Program-made: the position numbers and the translations under genes
Assembly (NCBI GenBank): GCA_002381615.1
Contig: DFWY01000009.1
Location: forward strand, 21,004 to 60,333
Direction: 5' to 3'
DNA from: Polaromonas sp. UBA4122
GTDB taxonomy: Bacteria > Pseudomonadota > Gammaproteobacteria > Burkholderiales > Burkholderiaceae_C
Length of the DNA stretch: 39,330 bases
Notes under the pieces: generated by a model
Told to the model about the DNA's origin: nothing
What the model saw: only the letters and a program-made list of their open reading frames with translations
The model's database searches: none
In this document: piece by piece, positions 16,069 through 24,802 of the stretch
How the letters are laid out: each line of letters opens with the position of its first letter
Position numbering within the stretch: the stretch's first letter is position 1

Positions 16069-16875
16069 TCACAACACGCAATGCTTCAAAGCGGGCAGAC
16101 GTCCGCGCAGGACCTGCAGATGGGCGCCAAGAACTTCACCCATCACCAGTCCCGCGCCTTGCGGCTGCTGCGCCAGAATCTGTCCCCACGGATCAACCAG
16201 CATGCTGTGGCCCCAGGTGCGGCGCGCATTTTCATGCGTGCCGCCTTGGGCGGCCGCGACCACATAAGCCAGATTTTCAATGGCGCGCGCGCGCAGCAAT
16301 ACCTCCCAGTGGGCCTGACCGGTGGTGTAAGTAAAAGCGCTGGGCACCAGCAGCACGTCGGCCTTCAAGGCGCGGTAAAGCTCGGGGAAGCGCAGGTCGT
16401 AGCAAACGCTCATGCCGATGGTGTAGACATGGCCGTCCTTTGAGGCAAGCTCAAACCGCACCGGCTGCGTGCCCGGCTCCAGCACGCGGGTTTCGTCGTA
16501 GCCTTCCTGGCCCTGCGCGAACCTGAACAAATGGATCTTGTCGTAGCGCGCCACGCATTGTCCCGACGGTGCATAAGCCAGAGAACTGTTGCGCGCGCGG
16601 CTGGCATCAAGGGTCGCCATCGGCAGCGTGCCGCCGACAATCCAGAGTCCCAGTTCGCGCGCCGAATGACTCAGGAAGTCCTGGATCAGGCCGCGGCCGG
16701 CGGTCTCCTGAATTTTCAGTTTGTCGGTGTCCTTGAAGCCCATCACGCAAAAGTACTCGGGCAGAACCGCCAGCTCGGCGCCTTGTGCGGCGGCCTGCGC
16801 CAGCCATTGCCCGGCCGCGTCCAGATTGCCCTGCACGCTGGGTCCTGAAACCATCTGTATGGCAGCTATTTTCAT
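16069..16875 (-). CDS. Carbon-nitrogen hydrolase (nitrilase superfamily, Nit-like)
   Basis: A 268-residue amidohydrolase with the complete nitrilase triad: Glu40 in VLPEYF, Lys113 in YDKIHLF and Cys158 in SVCYDLRFPELYR. The last motif and the size are typical of Nit1/Nit2-type enzymes, which hydrolyse omega-amides or deaminated glutathione; the substrate here is inferred, not proven. ATG at 16875 (MKIAAIQMV) is preferred over a TTG two codons earlier, since nearly all family members start so. It begins 2 bp after the yhdP stop, suggesting translational coupling. Pairing of yhdP with a nitrilase-family gene also occurs in other beta- and gammaproteobacteria. Confidence 0.92.
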   Translation of the reverse strand: MKIAAIQMVSGPSVQGNLDAAGQWLAQAAAQGAELAVLPEYFCVMGFKDTDKLKIQETAGRGLIQDFLSHSARELGLWIVGGTLPMATLDASRARNSSLAYAPSGQCVARYDKIHLFRFAQGQEGYDETRVLEPGTQPVRFELASKDGHVYTIGMSVCYDLRFPELYRALKADVLLVPSAFTYTTGQAHWEVLLRARAIENLAYVVAAAQGGTHENARRTWGHSMLVDPWGQILAQQPQGAGLVMGEVLGAHLQVLRGRLPALKHCVL

Positions 16876-16877
16876 GA

Positions 16878-19800
16878 TCAACGGGTTCCCGCAGGGGCGT
16901 CGCCAGCCCTGCCTTGTGCCTTGCGATCGATCTTGGTGATTTTGGGGTCAGCCCAGGTGCCGTCAATGTGGAATTCCTGGGTGGCGGCCTCCATCAAGGG
17001 GCGGCGCAAAAACATCTGCGCCAGGAAGGTTCCCAGGCCGACGGCAGGATTGATGACTGTGGCAATCAACGAGGCCGTACCGGCATTGATTTCAGGCACC
17101 ACGACCACCTTGATGTTTTGCGTTTCACGGGCAATGTCGGCACTGCCTTCCATCAACACAGCGGCATTTACACCGCTCATCTGCAAGTTGTTGGTGTGCG
17201 CCAGCCCCTGCTTGATGGTGACATCGCCGCGAACGAAGTCAAAGGCAAAGCCTTCAGAAAAAACATCGCGAAAGTCCAGCGTCAGCCGTCTGGGCAAGGA
17301 CTGCAGGCTCAGCACGCCCAGCAGCTTGCCAATGCCCGGGTCCGCCTTGACAAACTGCCCCGACTCGACGTTCACGTTGAACTGCCCGCTCATGCTCGGG
17401 TAGTCCAGGCTCAGGGGAGAGCCTACCCAGGCCACCTGGCCTTCGAGCTTGCCCTTGCCACGGCGGATCAGCTCGCCCATGCCAAAGCGCTTGAGCAACT
17501 CGCCCGAATCGGCAATGTCCAGCCTGAAGTTCAGCACGGTGCGACGGCTCTCGGTGGACGCCCGCGTAGCGCCCGGCCCGCCTGCTGCAGCGGGGGAGGC
17601 GACCGGCGCGTTCACCGCTACCCAGTTGCCGGTAGCGGTCAACACGGCTTCGGGCAGGATCACATTGAACTTGTTCAAGCGCCACTCGCGCACTCCGTTG
17701 CTGACGGTGGTTGATGCGCCCCGGTTGACCGCTTCAATTTCAACGCGCCCCAGCTTCTTGCCGCGCAGTTCCATATCCTCCACCATGATGTCAAGGGCGG
17801 GAATACTGGCAGGCTGTTCGTTCAGAATAGCCTCCACATCGCTGGCCGTGCCATGCGCCAGGCTCAAACGTGAAAGCCGCGCATACAGACGGGCGGCGCC
17901 AACGCCGCCGGGTTGCCGAAATTCAACATAGCCATTGAGCTCGGAGGCATCGATATTGGCGCGCCAGTTCAAGCCTTCGCGCGATCCTCCCACCACGACG
18001 TTGTTCAGCCTGCGCCCTTCCACCACTAATTCCTTGGCCCGTATGGCCATCACCGTGGGCAGGTAGCCCAGGGCCGAACTGGCGGCTGAGCGGTTAACCG
18101 CCACGTCAGAGCTACCGGAGGGCGCGGCCTGCAGTGCGCTGCCGCCAGTCGAGTCAGCAAGAATTTTTCCCCAGGCATCGAGGTCCACCCGGGCCAGGTT
18201 GATGTTGGCGGCCACACCCGCTTCTGGTGCTGGCACCGTTTCACCCGCCTCCAGCCCCACGCCTATGCTGCCGCGGATCACGCGGGGCTCGGTGCCGCTC
18301 ACGTCCCGCACATAGCTGATGGCAGCCACGCGCCCGATGCTGACCGACAGCTGATCCTGCAGCGTCTGGCCCGGCTTCATGGCGTCCCGCAGCAGGACGT
18401 TCTCAAACCTGAGCGGCAGCGCTGACTCGGCCGTTTTGCTCAGCGGTGCTGGCAAATTCAGCGCCATGCCCTGCAGGCTGCTGGAGACCGTGACCTCGGA
18501 AACCCCTCGCCTAAAGCCCAGCGAGGCCGAGTAGGCCGTGCTGCCGCTGGCGTGTTGCGCCATGCGTGAGATCAGCCCCAAGTCTTTGGCCTGGCGCAAC
18601 CCTTCTGCCGTGAGCGTGCCCTGCGCCTTGAAGGTCACAGGAGTTTCCATCTCCGGACTACCCGCCGCCGGACGTGCCTGCGCGCGCATGCCACCATCGA
18701 AGCGGATATCGCCCCCGAACAGGATCGCCTGGGCGCCGGTGACCGTAAAGCCCCGCTCGCTCACGCTCACCACGCCCTTGAGTTTCGTCAGCTGAGGGGT
18801 GCCAGGAGCGAACTGCACGTCGTTGCCGGGCAGGGTGATGCTGCCAGCAACCTGCGATTTGTCGATCGAATGGATGGGTAAACTCAGGTGGAAGTGGTAG
18901 TCGCCCATGCCGGTTGCCACGGCTTTGGCCAGCACCTGGTTGGTCATGTCGCTTATCGGGGACCTGTTGACAAAGCCCAGTGCGTCGGAAAGCAGCCCTT
19001 GGATGTCAGTCGTCACCTCGACCGTGGCGCCGTGGGTCAGGTCAGGAATTCGTGCGTCTGCCTTGACCAGCTGCAGGCCAGGCAAGCCGGCGACTTTTCC
19101 GCTGGCGCCATTCACATCGAGTGCCGCGCGGTTGAAAACCAGCTCCCCATTGAGTTCGGTGAGGGCTGGCCACGGTGCCGCGCCCGGCGGTTGCAGGGAT
19201 TTCGGCACATAGGCAAAGTGCCCGTTATGCACTTTCGCTGACACCCGGAAATCGCCTTGGGCCGGGTTGATGAAAGGGAGTTGCCTGACCGGCCCCAAGA
19301 CCCTGAATTTCACGTCGCTGACCTGGCCCTGCAGCACGGCATCACGCACGTAGTGACGCACCGCGTCCGGCAGCACCAGCGGCAAATAACGGTGAACCCG
19401 GGTGCCATCGCCCCGGCTCAAGGTGCCCTGCAGATCCAGTACACCGGGAAACCGGTGATCGGTTAATGTGCTGGCTGTCGGCATGCCTGGGGCCAGGTCT
19501 TCAGTACGCCAGCTGACCTGCGCTTGCCCCTGTGCGTCGGCGTTGGCAAACTGCAGATTGTGCAATTGCGCTTGAATTTTTCGGCCTGAGAACTTCCATT
19601 GAGTGTCCACCGACAGCTGATCCAGCGGAAGCTGCGACTCCTCGAAGATGCCAGGCAGATCAAGCGCACCATTGCTTATGATCACCTTGGCTTTTCCGCC
19701 CTCATGCGTGAGATCGAAATCAATGTCAGCACCGCTGACGCCTGGCCTGCCAGGTGTTGCGTGCGTGGCGCTTCCAGCCACCGCGCTGGTCGCCGGTACT

Positions 19801-21131
19801 GCGGCCGGTAGTGCCGCAAGACTCAGCCCCGCCACACGACCTTTGGCAGCAAAGGTGGTGGGCGCCTCCAGCGGGCCTTGCCAGCGGGCTTCAAGGGTTT
19901 CCACCAACCCCTTGGGCGCGAAGGAGGTGATGAGCGCATGCGTGGCACTGTCCAGGGGCAGGCGGTTGGCGATCTGGGTCAGTGCCGCAAGGTCAAGCTT
20001 GTCGGCCTTCAGTTCGCTGTGCTGGGGCGCTCCCGCTTGATCATTGGTGTGAACCAGCGCCACGTTGCCGCCGGGCCACTGCAAGCCGTCCCGGGTGAGA
20101 AACCGCAGGCCCTCGGTGTTGAAATCAAAGCCGTTGGCGCGCTGTCCACCACCGATACGCCCGGCCACCGATTCGAATGCCAGGGGCTCAAGCTTGGCAC
20201 CCAGCTGGGCGTCCACATCCTGTAGCGCCACATCGGCCACACCGCCCGTGATCTTTCCTTTGCTGACATCAGCCCAGGCGCGAAGCGCTCCATTGCCCCG
20301 TATCAGTTCCACACCCAGCGTGTCCATGCTGACGTATTGCCTGATGCGTGACACGTCGACACGGTCGAAGTTGGCATACAGCTGACCTGTCCACGCGGCA
20401 AAATTGCCCGCGTTGCCCGACAACAGCGACTGCCTGAAAATACCCCTGAGCGTGAAGCGGTCACCCCATTCGGCGGGTGGCGTGGCGTCCAGACGCAGGA
20501 GGTGGCGGTGCCGGGCATTGCGCATCACCCCATCCACCTGCGTCAGTGCCAGTGGCGGCGCGGGGTGCAACTCGTCGGTCCAGCGCACGGTGCCGCCGCG
20601 CAAGACGAACTCGGTTTGCGAAAAGAACCAGTCGGCCACTGCGCTTTGGCCGGCGTCCCGGTTCCGCGAGACATCCAGTCCGCCCACGTAGATCTTTCCG
20701 TCGGCGGTGCGCCGGATGTCGAGATCAGGCTTGTCGATATACAGCTGTTCAAAGCCGAGCCCCCAGAGAGAGGAGGGCGACAGGGCACCCAGAACGCGCG
20801 GCAGGCGCAGAGCCTCGCGTCCCTGCGCATCCAGCAGCGTCACGTCGTGCAACTCAAACGAGGGAATCATGCCCTGCGAATGCGCGGTGATCTGACCGAT
20901 GCGAACAGGAACCCCCAGCGCCTTGCTGGCCTCTATTTCAAGACGCGGACGGAATTCCCCGATTCGCGGCACAATCCATCCATGCAGCACCCACCAGCTC
21001 AGGCCAAAGAGCAGCCAGGCCGCCGCGACCAACCACAGCAAGAAGCGCATGGAAAATGCGATCCACCGGAGGCGTCGGGGCGGCAAGGCTGGCGGGGTGG
21101 ATGGAATGGCTATCGTTGGCTCCAAGGACAT
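16878..21131 (-). CDS. yhdP: YhdP family AsmA-like envelope protein
   Basis: At 1417 residues this is a long AsmA-like protein of the YhdP family; E. coli YhdP works with TamB and YdbH in moving phospholipid to the outer membrane. An N-terminal membrane anchor (about residues 25-52) is followed by GRxEI-type family sequence (PRIGEFRPRLEIEASKALG). The rest is a very long periplasmic beta-rich region. The C-terminal AsmA-like part includes LLGVLSLQSLPRRLTLDFRD and GSADIARETQNIKVVVVPE, both strong YhdP signatures. It is the first gene of a run with the nitrilase, kinase and regulator genes, and is divergent from glnE. Confidence 0.94.
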   Translation of the reverse strand: MSLEPTIAIPSTPPALPPRRLRWIAFSMRFLLWLVAAAWLLFGLSWWVLHGWIVPRIGEFRPRLEIEASKALGVPVRIGQITAHSQGMIPSFELHDVTLLDAQGREALRLPRVLGALSPSSLWGLGFEQLYIDKPDLDIRRTADGKIYVGGLDVSRNRDAGQSAVADWFFSQTEFVLRGGTVRWTDELHPAPPLALTQVDGVMRNARHRHLLRLDATPPAEWGDRFTLRGIFRQSLLSGNAGNFAAWTGQLYANFDRVDVSRIRQYVSMDTLGVELIRGNGALRAWADVSKGKITGGVADVALQDVDAQLGAKLEPLAFESVAGRIGGGQRANGFDFNTEGLRFLTRDGLQWPGGNVALVHTNDQAGAPQHSELKADKLDLAALTQIANRLPLDSATHALITSFAPKGLVETLEARWQGPLEAPTTFAAKGRVAGLSLAALPAAVPATSAVAGSATHATPGRPGVSGADIDFDLTHEGGKAKVIISNGALDLPGIFEESQLPLDQLSVDTQWKFSGRKIQAQLHNLQFANADAQGQAQVSWRTEDLAPGMPTASTLTDHRFPGVLDLQGTLSRGDGTRVHRYLPLVLPDAVRHYVRDAVLQGQVSDVKFRVLGPVRQLPFINPAQGDFRVSAKVHNGHFAYVPKSLQPPGAAPWPALTELNGELVFNRAALDVNGASGKVAGLPGLQLVKADARIPDLTHGATVEVTTDIQGLLSDALGFVNRSPISDMTNQVLAKAVATGMGDYHFHLSLPIHSIDKSQVAGSITLPGNDVQFAPGTPQLTKLKGVVSVSERGFTVTGAQAILFGGDIRFDGGMRAQARPAAGSPEMETPVTFKAQGTLTAEGLRQAKDLGLISRMAQHASGSTAYSASLGFRRGVSEVTVSSSLQGMALNLPAPLSKTAESALPLRFENVLLRDAMKPGQTLQDQLSVSIGRVAAISYVRDVSGTEPRVIRGSIGVGLEAGETVPAPEAGVAANINLARVDLDAWGKILADSTGGSALQAAPSGSSDVAVNRSAASSALGYLPTVMAIRAKELVVEGRRLNNVVVGGSREGLNWRANIDASELNGYVEFRQPGGVGAARLYARLSRLSLAHGTASDVEAILNEQPASIPALDIMVEDMELRGKKLGRVEIEAVNRGASTTVSNGVREWRLNKFNVILPEAVLTATGNWVAVNAPVASPAAAGGPGATRASTESRRTVLNFRLDIADSGELLKRFGMGELIRRGKGKLEGQVAWVGSPLSLDYPSMSGQFNVNVESGQFVKADPGIGKLLGVLSLQSLPRRLTLDFRDVFSEGFAFDFVRGDVTIKQGLAHTNNLQMSGVNAAVLMEGSADIARETQNIKVVVVPEINAGTASLIATVINPAVGLGTFLAQMFLRRPLMEAATQEFHIDGTWADPKITKIDRKAQGRAGDAPAGTR

Positions 21132-21203
21132 GAGAATTATGACCGCCGACGCCGCTGTGTGCTCGGGGGTGGAACCATGAAGTTTGTGACGTAGTGTGAT
21201 GTG

Positions 21204-23966
21204 ATGACTGCCCTCCCAACCGTCTGCTCAGACACCCTCTCCCCATCCGGGTCGGCTGCATCGGCTTATTCCCGGTGTGTTCAGCGCATTCGCCGCCGCT
21301 ATACCGAACAGCTGCCCCTGTTGCCTGCGGGCGAGCCGGTGCGTGCCACCCTGCAGATCGCCCTTGATGCGCTGCTGCTGAGCGGCCTGGAAACGGGTGC
21401 GGCGCTTCGGGTGCTTCGCCAGTTGGTGATGGAGCGGCTGGTGGTGCTCGATTGCGACGGCGCCTGCGAAAACCAGGCACCGCTGGCCGTGGTGACCCGG
21501 GCCATGACGGAGCTGGCAGAACTGGCCCTCGATGTCGCCATGCTGGACTCCCGCGAAAAGCTTGATGCCTTGCACGGTGCGCCACAAGCCCACGATGGCG
21601 AGCGCGCCCAGATGTGGGTGGTGGGCATGGGCAAGCTGGGCGCGCGTGAACTCAATGTCTCCAGCGATATTGACCTGATTTACCTCTATGACCACGATGG
21701 CGAGACTGCGGGCCGCAGCGACGGCCGCGGTCAGATATCGAACCACGAATACTTTGCGAACCAGGTCAAGGCCGTTTTCAGCCTGATCGGCGACGCCACC
21801 GAGCACGGCTTTGTGTTTCGGGTCGATCTGGCTCTGCGGCCCAATGGCAATTCCGGGCCTGCCGCCATTTCACTCAGCGCGCTGGAAGACTATTTCCAGG
21901 CCCAGGGGCGTGAATGGGAACGCTTTGCCTGGCTAAAAAGCCGGGTGGTGGCACCCCTGGAGGGCATTCGTAACGGCGCGGCACAGGCCATGCGCGGCTC
22001 CGTGCTGCCTTTCGTCTTCAGGCGCTACCTGGACTACAGCGTGTTTGATGCGCTGCGCATCCTGCACCGGCAAATTCGCGAACATGCGGCCAAGCGATGC
22101 GCCGGACACCCCGAGCGCGCAAACGACGTGAAGATGTCGCGCGGCGGCATACGCGAAATTGAATTTACCGTTCAGTTGCTTCAGGTGGTGCGTGGCGGGC
22201 AGTTTCCCGAACTGCGCACCCGGCCTACGCTCGATGCACTGCAGCGCGTCGCCAGCGCCGGACTGATGCCTCAGGACACCGCCGATGCGCTGGCAAGGGC
22301 CTACGTTTTCCTGCGTCGCGTGGAGCATCGCATCCAGTACCTGGACGACCAGCAGACCCATGTGCTGCCGACCCGCGACGACGACCTGGGCTGGATTGCA
22401 GAGACCTTGGGCTACAGCAACTGCTGCCAGTTTCTCAGCGAACTCGACGCCCACCGCGAGTTGGTCGCTGGCGAGTTTGACAAGTTGCTCGGCGGCAAAA
22501 CCGAATGCAAGGGCTGCGGCAACGGCGCCGGTGCAGCGTCGCAGCAGCTTGACGATTTGCTCGAACAGTTGCCGGCGCTTTGGCCAGAAAAATTCCGCGC
22601 GCGCCTGGCACTGTGGCGCCAGCATCCCAGGGTGCTCGCCCTGCGCGAGGACTCGCGTGCCCGCCTGACACGGCTGCTGCAGCGTACCGCGCTATGGCTG
22701 CTCGAAGGCACGGTAACTGAAGAGGCCGCCGTGCGGCTCGTTGACTGGATGGAACCCCTGCTCAGGCGGGAGAGCTATCTGGCGCTGCTGCTGGAACGTC
22801 CGGCGGTGCACGAACGCCTGCTGCGGCTGCTGGGCGCGGCCAAATGGCCCGCGCGTTACCTGTTCCAGCACCCCGGCGTGATTGACGAGCTCGCCAGCGA
22901 CGCGCTGATGCACGAGCGCTTTGCACCCTTGACCTTCACCCAAGAGCTGCAGCAGCGGCTGGCCGCGCTCAAACGCACCAATGAAGATGACGAGGAAACC
23001 TGCCTGAACCTGCTGCGCCGCGCCCACCACGCCGAAGTTTTTCGCACACTGGCCCGCGATGTGGAAGGGGTGCTGACGGTCGAGCAGGTGGCTGACGATT
23101 TGAGCGCACTGGCCGAAGCCGTTCTGAACATCACCACCGACTGGTGCTGGCAGCGCCTTAAAAACCGGCACCGTGAGACGCCGCAGTTCGCCATCATTGC
23201 CTACGGCAAGCTGGGCGGCAAGGAGCTTGGGTATGGCAGCGACCTGGACATCGTGTTTGTCTATGAAGACGAGGACGAGCGCGCTCCCGAGGTCTATGCG
23301 GCCTTCGTGCGCAAACTGATCAACTGGCTGACCATCAAGACCGGCGAGGGCGACCTGTTCGAGATCGACACCGCCTTGCGCCCCAATGGCAATTCGGGCC
23401 TGCTGGTCACCCCCTTTGAAGCCTATAGCCGCTATCAGCAGCAGCGCGGCAGCAATACCGCCTGGACCTGGGAACACCAGGCCATGACACGCGCGCGCTT
23501 TGTGCTGGGCGAAGAATCCCTGCGTCAGCGGTTCGACCAGGTTCGGGAGGCGGTCATCACCGCACCGCGCGAGGTGGCGGCACTGCGCAATGAAATCGTG
23601 AGCATGCGTGAGAAGGTGCGCGCTGCCCATCCGATCAAGGGTGAAAAGTTTGACGTCAAGCATTCCTCGGGCGGCATGGTCGATGCCGAATTTGCCGTGC
23701 AGTTTCTGGTGCTCTCACAGTCGGCGCAGCACCCCGAACTGGCCGACAACGTGGGCAATATCGCCTTGCTGCAACGCGCCGAAGCCGCCGGCTTGTTGCC
23801 CCAAGGCGTGGGCCAGCGCGCTGCCAGCGCCTACCGCGAGCTGCGCCGCGTGCAGCACAACGCCCGCCTGAACGAAGCGCCGACCCAGGTCAGTCCGCCA
23901 GCGCTGCAGGCCGAACGCGAGGCCATCCAGACGCTCTGGGCGGCCACCTTCAACCCGCCCCATTGA
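21204..23966 (+). CDS. glnE: Bifunctional glutamine synthetase adenylyltransferase/adenylyl-removing enzyme
   Basis: GlnE attaches AMP to, and removes it from, glutamine synthetase in response to PII and glutamine. The protein (about 920 residues) shows both nucleotidyltransferase domains. The N-terminal de-adenylylating domain has GKLGARELNVSSDIDLIYLY and RVDLALRPNGNSGP. The C-terminal adenylylating domain has YGKLGGKELGYGSDLDIVFV and DTALRPNGNSGLLV. Length is normal. The frame opens with GTG ATG; ATG at 21204 is chosen, though no clear Shine-Dalgarno sequence is visible. It is divergent from yhdP with about 70 bp between. A small insertion near residue 434 (TECKGCGNGAGAASQQ) is unusually Cys/Gly-rich. 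The stop codon overlaps a palindrome that may belong to the next gene. Confidence 0.97.
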   Translation: MTALPTVCSDTLSPSGSAASAYSRCVQRIRRRYTEQLPLLPAGEPVRATLQIALDALLLSGLETGAALRVLRQLVMERLVVLDCDGACENQAPLAVVTRAMTELAELALDVAMLDSREKLDALHGAPQAHDGERAQMWVVGMGKLGARELNVSSDIDLIYLYDHDGETAGRSDGRGQISNHEYFANQVKAVFSLIGDATEHGFVFRVDLALRPNGNSGPAAISLSALEDYFQAQGREWERFAWLKSRVVAPLEGIRNGAAQAMRGSVLPFVFRRYLDYSVFDALRILHRQIREHAAKRCAGHPERANDVKMSRGGIREIEFTVQLLQVVRGGQFPELRTRPTLDALQRVASAGLMPQDTADALARAYVFLRRVEHRIQYLDDQQTHVLPTRDDDLGWIAETLGYSNCCQFLSELDAHRELVAGEFDKLLGGKTECKGCGNGAGAASQQLDDLLEQLPALWPEKFRARLALWRQHPRVLALREDSRARLTRLLQRTALWLLEGTVTEEAAVRLVDWMEPLLRRESYLALLLERPAVHERLLRLLGAAKWPARYLFQHPGVIDELASDALMHERFAPLTFTQELQQRLAALKRTNEDDEETCLNLLRRAHHAEVFRTLARDVEGVLTVEQVADDLSALAEAVLNITTDWCWQRLKNRHRETPQFAIIAYGKLGGKELGYGSDLDIVFVYEDEDERAPEVYAAFVRKLINWLTIKTGEGDLFEIDTALRPNGNSGLLVTPFEAYSRYQQQRGSNTAWTWEHQAMTRARFVLGEESLRQRFDQVREAVITAPREVAALRNEIVSMREKVRAAHPIKGEKFDVKHSSGGMVDAEFAVQFLVLSQSAQHPELADNVGNIALLQRAEAAGLLPQGVGQRAASAYRELRRVQHNARLNEAPTQVSPPALQAEREAIQTLWAATFNPPH

Positions 23967-23980
23967 TTTAACTTAATCAA
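23963..23980. promoter_or_regulatory. Candidate TetR operator palindrome
   Basis: TTGATTTAACTTAATCAA has perfect 6-bp arms (TTGATT/AATCAA) around a 6-base centre, 21 bp before the TetR-family start codon and overlapping the glnE stop. Size and position fit an autoregulatory site for the TetR-type repressor; binding is inferred. Confidence 0.5.
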
Positions 23981-24001
23981 TCGTTTGATCTATGTGCTTT
24001 A

Positions 24002-24763
24002 ATGCGGCGCATGACTTCAAGCGCCCGAACCACCCCCCTTTCAAGCGCGCGCCGCGCTGCCGGCAGCGCCCGGTTGCCGGTCGCTGGCACGGCGGCTGAA
24101 CCACTACCGCCCGGCGAGCCGCGCAAGCAGCGCTCGGACGGTGTCGAAGCCCGGCAGCTGCTGCTGCATACCGCGCTCAGGCTGTTCTCCGAAAAAGGCT
24201 TTGCCAAAACCTCGACGCGCGAAATTGCCCTCGCCGCCAGCGCCAATATTGCCTCGATCAGCTATTACTTTGGCGACAAGGCGGGCCTGTACCGCGCGGT
24301 CTTGACCGACCCGCTGGGCAGTCCCGACGCAGACGCAGCCCTGTTCGACCAGTCCCATTTCAGTTTGCGCCAGTCACTGCAGGGCTTGTTGGTGGGGTTT
24401 ACCGAGCCACTCAAGCAGGGCGACCTGGCGCAGCAGTGCATGCGCTTGCACTTTCGCGAGATGCTGGAGCCCACCGGCATCTGGGAGCAGCAGGTTGGCT
24501 CCCGCATCAAACCCGCGCATGAGGCCCTGCTGCGGGTGCTGTGCCGTCATCTGGGATTACCCCAAGCGGACGATGATCTGCACCGGCTGGCCTTCTCCAT
24601 CGTGGGCCTGGGCATCCACCTGTTTGTCGGGCACGAGGTGATGCAGGCCCTCAAACCCGAACTCGCTGGCACGCCGCAAGCCATTGATCGCTATACCGAA
24701 CGCTTGGTCGATTACGCGCTGGCCATGGCGCACAGCGAAGCGCTGCGACGCCAGCCGGTCTGA
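24002..24763 (+). CDS. TetR/AcrR family repressor, CecR-like (DUF1956)
   Basis: A regulator of up to 253 residues at the head of an RND pump cluster. After an atypical low-complexity N-terminal stretch of about 45 residues rich in Ala, Arg, Ser and Pro, the TetR helix-turn-helix appears: LLLHTALRLFSEKGFAKTST, then EIALAASANIASISYYFGDK. The C-terminal domain (FREMLEPTGIWEQQVGSRIK, then HLGLPQADDD) resembles DUF1956 regulators such as E. coli CecR (YbiH), which controls an efflux operon. Start codons at 24002 and 24011 are both possible. The membrane fusion protein gene begins 39 bp after the stop, so the regulator is probably co-transcribed with the pump it controls. Confidence 0.9.
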   Translation: MRRMTSSARTTPLSSARRAAGSARLPVAGTAAEPLPPGEPRKQRSDGVEARQLLLHTALRLFSEKGFAKTSTREIALAASANIASISYYFGDKAGLYRAVLTDPLGSPDADAALFDQSHFSLRQSLQGLLVGFTEPLKQGDLAQQCMRLHFREMLEPTGIWEQQVGSRIKPAHEALLRVLCRHLGLPQADDDLHRLAFSIVGLGIHLFVGHEVMQALKPELAGTPQAIDRYTERLVDYALAMAHSEALRRQPV

Positions 24764-24802
24764 CTCCCCACCTATTCAACCATCCTGAAGCCAGCCCACA
24801 CC

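Noticed and set aside
16861-16875. AAAATAGCTGCC at the start of the nitrilase-family gene as a repeat fragment
   Set aside because: It simply encodes the conserved family start Met-Lys-Ile-Ala-Ala; no other block of the repeat is present.
22484-22550. CxxC-like stretch in GlnE (TECKGCGNGAG) as a zinc site
   Set aside because: There are only two closely spaced cysteines in a Gly/Ala-rich loop between domains, with no partner ligands; more likely a flexible insertion.
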